A stretch of DNA of 64,000 nt, from contig CM055320.2 in the NCBI GenBank assembly GCA_029255685.2, positions 13,812,614-13,876,613 on the forward strand, given 5' to 3'. A program made the translations under genes and the position numbers. Source of the DNA: Silene conica (lineage: Eukaryota > Streptophyta > Magnoliopsida > Caryophyllales > Caryophyllaceae). The notes under the pieces were generated by a model. That model did no database searches and was not told the DNA's origin. It saw only the letters and a program-made list of their open reading frames with translations. This document shows, one piece after another, positions 10,216-22,200 of this stretch. Each line of letters begins with the position of its first letter. Position 1 is the stretch's first letter.

Positions 10216-11754
10216 AATAAAATAAAAAATAAAAAAAAATTTACCTTGAGATAATAATTAAATAAATTAAAAGATGAGATATAATAATTAATGAGAAAAA
10301 TTAATTACTGACTTAGAAAAATAAATTGAATATCCGTTAGAAAAATAGGGAAGAAATTACATTAAAAAAAAAAGGAAAGTGGAGAAGAATGAGATTACTG
10401 ACTTTTTTTTAATAATTAAGAAAATGACTAAAATAACCCCGGATGTACAATGCTCATTGTACATCTGGTGGTATAGTCCAGGAACTGATTTAATTACTCT
10501 CACATTATAATTACCTTTTTCATAATTTAAGTGATTTCAAATTAAATAAAAACTATACAAAATCATACATTATATATTTATACATTTGTTTTGTATTTTA
10601 TAACCATACATTAAACACCACATATTATAAAACCATACATAATTTCCACGTATATTTTTATAAATATTTCTAATACAAAAATACAAAATCCTAATATGGT
10701 ATCAATTAAAAATTTGTTGTTAATTTCATACAAAAATACATTATTTATTGATAGACAAAAATAATAATTAGATTTAAAATACTGATAATTTTGATAAAAA
10801 AGACAAACAATAATCATCTTGGGCTATAAATTTCCGGCACAAAATATATTGAGACCTAATCAGATATTTAGACCCAATAAGTGGTCGGACTTTCTCCAAA
10901 TGAGTCGGTGCAATGTCATAAGACAGCTCTATATAACAGAGTTGTTGAAATTGGAATGAAAATACGCAAATAAAATGGAGAAAATACTTACGATGAGAAG
11001 ACCCAAACTTGAATGCAAATGGTTAATATTTGCCTTCATTTCTTTTTATTCTAATGATAAAAAAAATTATTAATTGTTTTCCTGATAAATATCAAATAAT
11101 ATAAAGTTCGTAATAAATTAGTTGAAATATTTTTATATTAATTGAAATATCCATCTTTTAATTGGTTTTATCATAATCAAATTTATTTTATATTTGATCT
11201 GTCCCGAAATTTATTTATCTTTTTTATTTTTTTGTGAGAGATATTAATCAAATAGACAAATGACATAAATTGATAATATGTTTAAAATAAAATTAAAAAA
11301 TAAGGTTATTACTCATAGTTTTGCATTTGTGCATCTTACCATTTGTTTACACTATTTATAAATTTCGACAATGATAAATATTCAATTACGTGCAAATTTT
11401 GCACGAGATTTAAACTAGTTAATAATCTTATAAATAGTGCCACATATATATGATAAAAGTATACTATTGTACTATGTGTCTTCGTCTTATAGGAGATAAA
11501 ATAAAACTACAATGGTACAACTAATGTTATCAATTGTAACAGTCGCGTCTACCCCTAAAATGGTTACAAAATAACGCGGTGCTTCCTACCAAAATGAGTC
11601 GTTTGTAGCGAGACGTACTGTTAGCATTGACTTGGTTTTGTCGTTTACGGTTGATTATTAGAGACTTACAGTAGACCGTGGAGTATAGTACGCGTCTGGT
11701 GCCGTAGTGAAACTTTGCTGTTAATTAGTGAGAAGAAAGAGATAAAGAAGAAGA
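10216..11754. other. Upstream region of the Ca2+-ATPase gene
   Basis: AT-rich DNA. At 10441-10475 a short palindrome (gatgtacaatg / cattgtacatc) resembles motifs at about 9116 and 54445. A Helitron-like end lies at 11389-11418. The last ~200 bp before ATG 11755 are less AT-rich and end in a purine-rich leader (gagaagaaagagataaagaag) typical of a plant 5' UTR. No convincing TATA box was found. Confidence 0.4.
11389..11418 (+). mobile_element. Helitron 3' terminus
   Basis: Inverted repeat cgtgcaaa/tttgcacg (11389-11405), then CTAG at 11415-11418 followed by T. Same layout as at 8417 and 54233. The 5' end was not identified. Confidence 0.5.
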
Positions 11755-14700
11755 ATGATGGATAGTTTGGAGGAATCTCGGCCGCGTTACCTGCGTCGCC
11801 GAACTGAGGTCGACGATGACGGTAACGTTATCAATCCATTTGAGATTTCCATAACCAAGAATGCTTCCATTGAATCCCTCCGGCGCTGGAGAGTATGTTT
11901 TTTCATTTTTATCTTCTTATCTTCCGTTTGTTTTGTTTTTGTTCAATTTTTCTAACGGGTTTTCTTAAACAACCTATATTAACGGAAGTATATTATGTGG
12001 AAACGATTTGTTATCTCGTTTTTACTATATTTTGTATGGGTTTGTTTAAGGTAAGTCTTTTTTTTTTTTCTTGCTTCTGACGGATACCGTCACAAATTGA
12101 GGACGAATATATACACTTCTGTCACAATAAAGCAAGTGTGAAGATAAGTGACAAAAAATGGATCATTTCATAGATATTTTAATGAGAGAGAAGCAATATC
12201 CGTCTTCAGCTTGTAACGGATAATGTCCGTCTTCAGCTTGTAACGGGTAGTGTCCGTCTTCAATGAGAATTTGTGTAAAATCTCGTTTTAGAATATAAAT
12301 AAAATAACTTTTACCTAAAAGGAATGGACAGATTGCGATGAAGAGAATAGGTAAGTAATTACTTGGGTAAATACTAAATACTAGTGTTAAAAGTTAAAGG
12401 ATAATTTGTGAGAAACTATCTTACATTTAGGTCTATTTGTGAACAACTACCTTACTTTTTGTTTTTTTGTTAAAAGTTACCTTTCATTTTATTTTTTTTG
12501 TTAAAAACTACCTAAAAAAAGTTTCAACGCCAATTTCTATTTATTATTGGTTTCACATGTGTGATTTTTCTAAATTTTCATTCTTATTTTGTCGTTAAAC
12601 TTGATATCAAGCTTATCCTTCTTATTTAAAGTTCTAAACGAAAGAGAATTCTTGCCATTAGCTTCAATTTCTTTGTTTAAGCATGTGGAATAATTGCTCC
12701 GGAGGATGAACATGAGCTAAATCGTATGAACTCTATGCTATTCGTGAATAAGAATGAAATTTAGAGAACTCACACATGTGAAATTCTAACTCATAAATAG
12801 AATTTGGTCTCAAAACTTTTTTTTAACGTAGTTTTTAACAAAAAAATTAAAATAAAAGGTTTTAACCAAAAAAAAAAGTAAGGTAGTTGTTCACAAATGG
12901 ACATAAATGTAAGGTAGTTTCTTACAAATTATCCAAAGTTAAACCTGTAAAAGAAAATGTCGAGGCTAGTGGTGGTGCGTTCTAGTTGTGGGGAGTTTGG
13001 TGGTGGGTGGGTGACTATACATGGCTTTTTTTTTTAGATTTTTTGCTTTTGATTAGTGACATCTTTGATTATGTGTGGAAAGTGAGAGAGGTAAAGTTGG
13101 AATAAGACGATAAAGTGTGCGTGGATTAAGCAAAATCGTGTGCGGAATTTAGGTACTCCCAAATTCTTTTGTGGTTAAATAAAGACTAAAGTAAAATGTA
13201 AGCGTAGAATTAAAGTAGTTTTCTATTTTCATTGTGTAATTGAACGGACTATCCGTTTTTCTATTTTCATTGTGTAATTGAACGGACTATCCGTTCTACT
13301 TTAAGTTTAAGATGGGTCAAATATTACTGCATAGAGGCACTAAAAACAACTTCTGCCATTTTGTAGAAAAGTTGTCGTGTAATTTGATATCTATTTGACT
13401 CGTCTTAAGCTTAAGAGAGATACTACCAATCTTAAATGAGAATTTGTGATACACAACAAGGAGTAGCGTATATTTGCTAGAGTTAATGTAAGCAAAAAAT
13501 GGTGGCCTTACAGTATATTCAGTTTCAAAAGCTTAGCATGGAGAAAATGGTGGGCTTACATTAACTCTGGCAAATATACGCTACAACTTATTATGTATAA
13601 AGTATCATTGCTGGAGTTCATTGTAAAGTGAGTAAAATGATTTAATTTTTGCTATTTCGTTACTAAATTTAAAAAATAGACAATTAATTTGAGATAAAAT
13701 ATGAGGAAAAAGGGTATAATATACTCGTTTAGAATGGCACAAGGATATATGAATTTTGTGATTCGGCTGTTAGTCTTTGTTGATAAGGTAACAAAGTTAA
13801 AATGGTCGTTTAGATGGCAATTGACAACAATGCAAGTTTGTGTGATCAGTTTGGACTTGGTAGTTTTGTATCATTTGATGATTTGGTCTTTCATCATCTT
13901 CATAGTAGCCTGATTTTGAAATAATGTAGACTTGGTTTGTAAGGAGTATTCATATTTTGCTGTTTTGTATTATGTATTTATGTGGATGCTTCATTATGCC
14001 CAATATTTGTAGCTGATTCGATATTCTCACCTTTAGAAAGCATCACTCGTACTGAATGCTAGCCGAAGATTCCGTTATACTTTGAACTTGAACAGAGAAG
14101 ATGAGAAGAGGCAAATCAGAAGACACGCTCAAGTCATACGAGTATGTGTTTCATCTTAATCATCACTCTACTTACTTTCCTTTTATGTGCAGTACATTAC
14201 AGCTGTTCTTTGGAAAAATGAATGTGTCGGGCCATTTTTAATAATTTTTCATCTTGTATTCATTGCTATTTTAGGCAGCAAATCTTTTTCACGATGCCAG
14301 ACAGGAACCATTGAAAGAGACGATAGTTCCAGCTTCGGAGGCCAAAAGTGATGGAACAGTATATCTTAAGTGTAAGCAAAATCGCATCCTGGTCTTTAAG
14401 TAGCGGGCCTCTGCTCGATTATTGAGTGGAATGCCCCCTTTCCAACCATTCTGAGCAGAAGGTATCCTTCTGTCATTTTAGTTCCAGAAAGCATGCTTAG
14501 CTGGGTCTGATGGAGTACATAGATACACTTATCTCTGTTCCTAAGCTTAGTACATCTACTATCTGGCAATCTCTTCTATATCTGGATATTTGGATAACAA
14601 GGTTTAGTGGCATATTAAAATCTACTACCAGCTTTGTATACTTGGCATAATGTCTGAATTTTTTATACTCGTCTTCTTAGGTGAACTACTTTGTGCCCGT

Positions 14701-16258
14701 TCATATGGAATTGAAAAGGAGACACTTGATGCTATCTCAAGTCAATCTGATTTCCCTGCTCTACAAAAGTTAGGTGGGGTAAGTCCATATTAATTGTCAC
14801 TTGTGTAAGATTATCGATAATTTTAGGGATAATGGTCATACTTTGTCATTCTTACCACGCTGTGGAAGTTCATGCTTGTCACTGTCAAATAAATAGCTAA
14901 GCGTAGGTCCCAGTTTATTAGTATCACCGGTCCTTCAGCAGACTGCTGCACCAAAGCTGATGAAGAAATGGCAATTATTTGATGAGAGTGATTAGTGAAC
15001 CATGATGCAATTTTGTTTTTGATTTATGCTCCAGACTCCAGTTTGTCACTAAAATAGCTGTTGTTAAATGTCCACTTGAATTGATAGGATTAATTTATAC
15101 TTAACTTTCAGGTAAATGGATTAGCAGAAAAGCTTAAAACAAATTTAGAAAAGGGAATCCAAAATGATGATGAAGATCTGTTTAGAAGGAAATCTTGTTT
15201 TGGTCCAAACTCCTATCCTATGAAGAAACCGCAAAGCTTTTGGGTTGGTTTTGTTGTTATGAAACAATTTCTTCAATGTTTTTTGTTGAAAATATCTGAA
15301 TGTATAAGAGATTCATCCTTGGTTTATTTTTTCCAATAGAGGTTTCTTTGGGAGGCATGCCAAGATTGGACTCTATTGATATTAATAGTAGCTGCAATGG
15401 CTTTGTTGGCTCTCGGCATCAAATCAGAGGTTAGTTAGGGTAGAGCTACATGCATCTTTGTCTATAAAAGTGGTAAAGAGCGACGCTTTATTACGCAATA
15501 TAGAGCTTTAATAAAGTTACCTTCCTGGATTATATCATCATTTTTTTTTTCGTACCATTTTGCATAAATTTTCCCTCATATCTATCACAGGGGAGAAAAC
15601 AAGGGTGGTATAATGGGGGGAGCATTCTGTTCGCTGCCATCATTGTTATTGTTGTTATAGGTATACTTCTCTCTTAAAAAGGACGGTAACTAAAATCCCG
15701 TTTGTGATATGAGTCGTTTAGTAATGCGGTCAGGAATGAACCCGATTCTTAGTTAAATCTTGTTATTATATGTGCTCGTAACTCCTTGATGCAGCGAGCT
15801 TACAGAAATGGAGAGTAACTTTGTTCTGTTGATAGAACGAGAAGTTCGTTTCAGATAACCAACCCATTTTACCTAACTGGGCAGTACGACTAAATATGAG
15901 TACTATGAAACCTTATATCATAAGACTTTGAGTACTCTGCAGTTACTCTTGTTTATTAGGGGTTTTATTTAGGGATTTAGCTCCCAATAGCTATCTGCTA
16001 TCTTTACATCATATTAAGCCATATTGTGGTCCTATTTGAGGATTTCGGCATTTAACTATCAAAACTCAGGCCAGCTGCAGAGGCCAGAGACTATCCAGTT
16101 CATATAAACAATAAATCAGCACAGAATAGTCGTTTTATTTGCTTTCGGAAGATGAATTGTGAGCTCATTTTGTTTCCCATCTTGCAGCTATCAGTGACTA
16201 CATACAATACCTTCAGTTTCAAAAGCTTAGCGAGGAGAAAAGGAACATACACGTTGAG
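11755..16258 (+). CDS. Ca2+-ATPase exons 1-8: regulatory N-terminus, TM1-TM2
   Basis: Exons: 11755-11892, 14037-14141, 14275-14371, 14681-14778, 15112-15243, 15340-15429, 15591-15660, 16188-16258. Exon 1 ends in RRWR and exon 2 continues [14 protein letters not shown], the basic amphipathic calmodulin-binding autoinhibitor of ACA pumps. Exon 6 carries TM1 ([19 protein letters not shown]) and exon 7 TM2. ATG 11755 is followed at once by a second ATG at 11758; either could start. All introns here are GT-AG. Intron 1 holds a Mutator-type MITE and a foldback with a fragment resembling exon 8. Confidence 0.88.
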
Positions 16259-19200
16259 GTATGTTTGAGCTCTTGTTTTTTTTATTTTAAGAAAAACTAG
16301 TACTCTGTAATATACTTAATTACTGACTTTAAAAGCGAGGTCTTAGAGTAGCTGTTTTATTGTCTTCTTAAGGCCATGCAGAAGAAATTTATGTGAAAGC
16401 AATCCGACCAAATCCACTCTCTTCATTGAACCAAATGGCAAAATTCATTGCAAACATTTTAGAATCCGAGTAACTTAACGTCTTAACCTCCAAATAATTT
16501 CTTAAATGACTCTCACAAAAACATTAAACTGGAAAATTGCTACACTCAGTTGTAGTGATTCTTATGGACGATTGCTATGTTTCCATAGAAGTGGATTCAA
16601 CTGTAGATGTTCGGAGTGGGCATTGCTATTGTCTGAATTTTTGTATGTATTAAATGTAATATTCCATTTCAAATGTTGGATATGAATATATGATAGGCAA
16701 CTAGGCATTTGACATGGGCATATGATGTGAAGTGAAAAGTTTCGGTGTGGTTAGTATAAAACATACAATAGGTTTGTTTGAATTGTAAGTGTAATTTTAT
16801 TATGAGAACTTTACAATATATATAGTGGAATCATATACATGTGTTTATGGAAAGGATTATTAACTATACAAAATATAAAGCCTAATTGATATACTTGCTG
16901 CATATACATTATTTGACATCTTTGAAGGAGGATTATGTGGGATTGATTTGATCCTCTTGTTTGGTAATATTCTTTTGTGGTATATTGTTAATACGCCCCC
17001 TCAAGTTGGACGTTCTTGGGATAAGTCCAAGCTTGTCTCGTATGTCATGGAATTGCTGCTTGTGTAGTGGCTTTGTAAGGATGTCAGCGAGTTGATCTTT
17101 GTTTGCGATGTGGGAGATGCGTATCTGGCTTTGTTGTAGTTGTTTGACGTAGTGAAATGATATCGCCATGTGTTTCATTCGCGAGTGAAAGACTGGATTC
17201 TAGGCATATAATGTTGCTGAGATGTTGTCACAAAATATGGCTGGTGGTTTGATAGCTGTTATATGAAGTTCTGAGAAGAGGTTGTGTAGCCATAGTAGTT
17301 CTGTTGTGACTGATGCGATGGCCCGAAATTCAGCTTCTGTGGTGGAGAGTGCGATGCCTTTTTGCTTTTTAGAAGACCAGGCTATTGGGTTGCGACCTAG
17401 GTAAGCAATGTAGCCTGTTGTTGATAGGTAGTTGTTTTTGTCACCTGCGAAGTCTGCATCGTAGTAGGCATGAAGGCAGAGGGGAGTTTTTTTGTATAGT
17501 TGAATGCCTTGAGTTGTGGTTCCCTTGAGGTATCTTAGTAGACGTTTTAGTGATGTCCAGTGAGTAGCAGTGGGGTGATGAAGGAATTGGGCTAAGCGAT
17601 TGGTGGAGAAGGCTATGTCGGGTCTGGTGAGTGAGAGGTATTGGAGACTACCTACGATAGCTCGGTAGGTGTTTTGGTCTTGAATGGGTTGAGTATCTTC
17701 CCTGACAAGTGGTGGTGAGGTAGCCATGGGGGTTATATTTGGTTTTGCATCCTCCATTTTGTATTTTATGAGTAGATCATGAATGTATTTGGATTGGCTG
17801 AGATGAATCCCAAGAGCGTTGGGGGTGACTTTAATGCCTAGGAAGTAGGATAGAGGTCCGAGGTCTTTGAGTGGAATCGGTCTGAGAGATTTGTGATTAG
17901 GTGTTGGAGGTTTGGTAAATTGGGTCCAGTGACCATAATATCGTCAACGTAGATTAGCATGTACAGTTCGATGGTTTTTGTTTTCAGAATGAATAGTGAT
18001 GGATCGGAAATTGATTGGGTGAATCCGATTGTTAGTAGGTATGATTTTAGTTCGGTGTACCAGGCTCGGGGTGCTTGTTTGAGCCCATAGATAGCTTTTT
18101 GTAGTTTACAGACATGGTCTGGATTTGTTTGATTGATGAAGCCTGGTGGTTGTGTCATATAGACACTATCAGTTAATGTTCCTTGTAGAAAAGCATTATA
18201 GACATCAAGTTGCCGAAGAGGCCAATTTTTGGTGACTGCAATTGAAAGAATTAGGCGAACGATGGTTGTTTTGATTACTGGACTAAAGGTTTCTGTGTAA
18301 TCAATACCGGGTCGTTGATGAAAGCCTTTCGCAACGAGGCGAGCTTTGTGTTGTTTTAGGGTACCATCTGGATTAAATTTGTTGCGATACACCCATTTGC
18401 AACCCACGATGTTTTGGGCTTCTAATTTAGGTACTAAGGTCCATGTGTTGTTGCGAATTAGGGCGTCAAATTCGTCTTGCATTGCCTTACGCCACTGAGG
18501 TAGGACTAGCGCTTGTTTTACGGTGTTTGGTAAAGTCGTGGGTAGTGAATTTGCTTGTGTCATTTGAGCATATTTCGGGTTTGGTTTACGTATGTTGTTA
18601 TCTAGCCGAGTTATAACGGTTTTGGTTGGTTGTTGGGGGGGGGGGGGGCTGTCGAGGAGGGCTCAATGGGGTGGAAGGAGGGGACTGGACAGTGGAGTCA
18701 ATGGGGTTTGTGTGAGCGGAAGTAGGGGTGGTGGGTGGTGGTAATGTGGCGTCGATGATGGGGATGAAGTTGGGGTGTCGGCGTGAATAAGTTTGGTGTA
18801 TGGGATGTCGCGTGTGTTGTAGCGTGTTGGACGAGCTTTTGGGGTTTTCTGTAGGGGTGTTTTGAGTGGGTAGAATGCGAAGGGACGGGGTGGTCCATTC
18901 GGCTGGGCTAGTGGGTGGTTGTGGTGGTGTCGATGTATTGGCGAAGGGGAAGATATCATCGTAGAATTTAACATGACGCGAGGTATAAATGCGGTGTTTT
19001 TTTGGTTCAAGGCAGTGAAATGCACTTTGTGTGTTTGAGTATCCGACGAATATGCAAGGGGTTGAGCGGTCTTCAAGTTTGTGTTTTGTATATGGTCTTA
19101 ACCATGGATAGCATAGGCATCCAAAGTTATGTAGAGTTGAGTATGTAGGTGAGATGTTGTGCATGATTGAATATGGTGTTTATAAGGACCGAGTAGGTAG

Positions 19201-22200
19201 TCGATTAATTAGGTAGGTTGCGGTGCTAAAGGCAAATGACCAGTATTTGGTGGGTAATTTTGCGTGTTTTAGTAGAGCAAGACCCGTTTCAACTATGTGA
19301 CGATGTCGTCTCTCGGCGTACCCGTTGTGTTCGGGAGTATGCGATGGTGATGTGGAGTGCGAAATCCCGTTGGTTAGAAGTGTTCTATTTAATTTAATGT
19401 ATTCGCCTCCGTTATCCGAGAAGAAATGTTTTATTGGTTTATTGAAATATTTTTCAACAAGCGCGCGAAATTGATTAAAGAGTTGCGTGGTGTCGGATTT
19501 GTGTTTTAGTGGATATAGCCATACGTATTTGCTATAATGGTCCACAAAAATTATACTCCCTTCTAGTCTACATAATTGTCCCATTTGAGGCTTGGCACAA
19601 TATTTAAGGAAATGAATAAAGTAATGTAAAGTATTGTATGTGATAAGAAGATTGGAGAGAGGAGAGATATTATCGATTATTATTATGAGTAGAGGTGATT
19701 AAAATAAGTAGTGTTGTGGGGTAAGGTGGGGTATTGTTGTGAGTTAAAGTGACTAAAATAAGTATAAAAGTTTACCCAAAATAGAAAATGTGACATTTAC
19801 GTGACTAGACGAAAACGGAAAGTGGGACAATTATGTAGAATAGGAGGGAGTATAATATTTGTAACGATCGAAAGACGTTACTGAGCTTGTCCATAGTTCT
19901 GAAAAAATTAGGTCTAGTGGTGCGGAAGACGTTGCGAATGGTAGTTTTTTGCTCTTTGCAATGTTACACGATTGACAGTGAACAAAATCGGAAATATTGC
20001 ATTGCATAGTTTTATTAATAATTTTAATTACATCATACGTCGGATGCCCTAAACGATGATGCCATGATAGTGCGGTGGTCCTTTGACAGCCGAGTAGGTT
20101 CTTGGTTGCGTCGGTGACCACTCGTAAATGCCGTCTCTACTGTGGCCCTGGAGAAGGATGGTTCCCGTTGAATTCGCCTTAACAAAAAATTTATCATGTG
20201 AGAAAATAACACAAGCGTGATTATCTCGACATAGTTTTGAGATGGAAATTATATTTCTTGATATTTTAGGCACATGAAGCACATCTTTTAATTTAATAGA
20301 GTTTAATTTTGAAATACCTGTATTGGCGATTGGGAGCCCGGTTCCATCTTCGATTATGAGGTCATCGAGGCCAGAGTACGGGGAATGAAAGGCATGGGTA
20401 TCGAGGTCATGGGTGACGTGATGGCTTGCTCCGCTATCGAGGAGGTAATGCGGATTTGGTGCTGGGTTTGGGCTGTTGACAGCCATTGTGTTGGCTTGAG
20501 GCTGGCTGTAACGGTTCAGTGGTGGGGCAGGGAAAACGATTTGGGGGTACAATTTTCGAAACAGAGGACAGTTAGCAATTACGTGCCCTGTTTCGCGGCA
20601 CCACTGACATCTCCCTTTGAAGGGTCTCGGGTTGGACTGGTTGGTTGTTTTGAGCAGAAGGTTGAGCGTGGTGATGTGGCGTATTGTTGTAACGGTTTTG
20701 GTAGCGAAAGTTGTTGTTTTTGTAGGTCGCATTAGCAGTAGGTTGATATTGTGGTGTTGGTTGGTTTTGATTTAGAAGTTCAAATTGTAGTAGTTTCTCA
20801 TGTAGAGCCTCAAAAGAAATTGGGGTGTCACGGGCTCTAATGGGGTCGATGGTTGGTTTGTAAAGCTCGTAGTCTAGACCGTTAAGGACGCGAGAAATGA
20901 CGTCTTCGGGATCAATTATCTTGCCCATGAGAGCAAGTTGATCGACGCACGCCTTGACGGAATGAATATAGTCTGTGACGGTTTGAGTCGCTGATTTGGT
21001 TAGCGAATCGAATCTAGCTTTTATCTGTTGTATATGTATGCGCGAAGGGTTGGCATACGTGTGGGCAAGTATGTCCCACGCCTCTTTGGTTGTGGCAGCC
21101 TGTACGATTAGGGTTTGTAGGGCGTCACTAATGGTGCCCATAATGGCGCTTAGAATAAGACCGTCTTGCCTATACCAAGACGTGTGGGCAGGGTTTGGGG
21201 TCTTGTCTTCATTCATGGCGGGTGGGGGTGGGTTGCAGCCATCGATGAAACCGAGTAAACTGAGGCCAAACATGATATGAGTTAGTTGGAAACGCCACGT
21301 TGTGTAGTTTGTGGAGTTGAGTTTGACAACGTGGGCTAGGTTGGGGGCCGTGGGGTTGGTGTTGTCATCGAAAGGGTTGTTGACAGCGGGTGTTGCGGTG
21401 GGTGGGTTAGTCATATTGAGGGTTGATTGCGAGTGATGGTGTCGTTTGAATGTGGTGGTAGGTCTCGGTGAAAGGCTCTTTGAGTTGGATCGTTTTTGGC
21501 TTCGAGATGCCATATAAAACATACAATAGGTTTGTTTGAAGTGTAAGTGTAATTTTATTATGACAACTTTACAAAATATATAGTGGAATCATATACATGT
21601 GTTTATGGGAAGGATTATAAAATATACAAAAATATAAAGCCTAATTGATATACTTGCTGCATATACATTATTGGACATCTTTGAAGGAGGATTATGTGGG
21701 ATTGATTTGATCCTCTTGTTTGGTAATATTCTTTTGTGGTATATTGTTAATAGTTAGATGGTAAATGAGCCTCCAAGTTACAGTGGACATTGTCTTGTAT
21801 GTATTTGCAGGTGGTCAGAGGTGGTAGAAGGAAAGAGATTTCAATCTATGACATTGTCGTTGGTGATGTTGTACTTCTGAAACTCGGTGATAAGGTGAAT
21901 CATTTTTTCCCTCTTTGCCTATATTTTTGGGTTCTCACTCTCTTGAGTAGATTGAAAGCGTGGATTGTGTTTAGGTTTGTGCTGATGGAGTACTAATCTC
22001 TGGTCATTCTTTAGCAATTGACGAGTCATCAATTACTGGAGAGAGCAAGATAGTAAGTTCTTGTGATATTTTTCTTTCAGGAAATTTACCAACTACATTC
22101 TGACCTTCGTGTAACTATTAATCTGGATTTTCCAGGTTACCAAGGATTCTAGATCACCTTTCTTAATAGCCGGTTGCAATGTAGCGGATGGCTATGGGAC

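Larger units (their letters stand above)
16755..21752 (-). mobile_element. Ty1/copia LTR retrotransposon in intron 8, defective
   Basis: A complete 4998-bp insertion on the minus strand, flanked by the 5-bp duplication gttag (16750-16754 and 21753-21757). LTRs are 16755-16993 and 21513-21752, about 96-97% alike by eye. The LTRs begin TA and end TA on the coding strand, a known non-canonical class seen mostly in copia. A purine tract (gagggggcg, complement of 16994-17002) precedes the 3' LTR. Domain order gag, protease, integrase, RT, RNase H is copia. The short LTRs and ~5 kb length suggest the Ale/Retrofit lineage. Frameshifts, stops and a MITE make it non-autonomous. Confidence 0.95.

Noticed and set aside
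20385..21280. Plus-strand ORFs of 116 and 94 residues
   Set aside because: Antisense to the copia gag.
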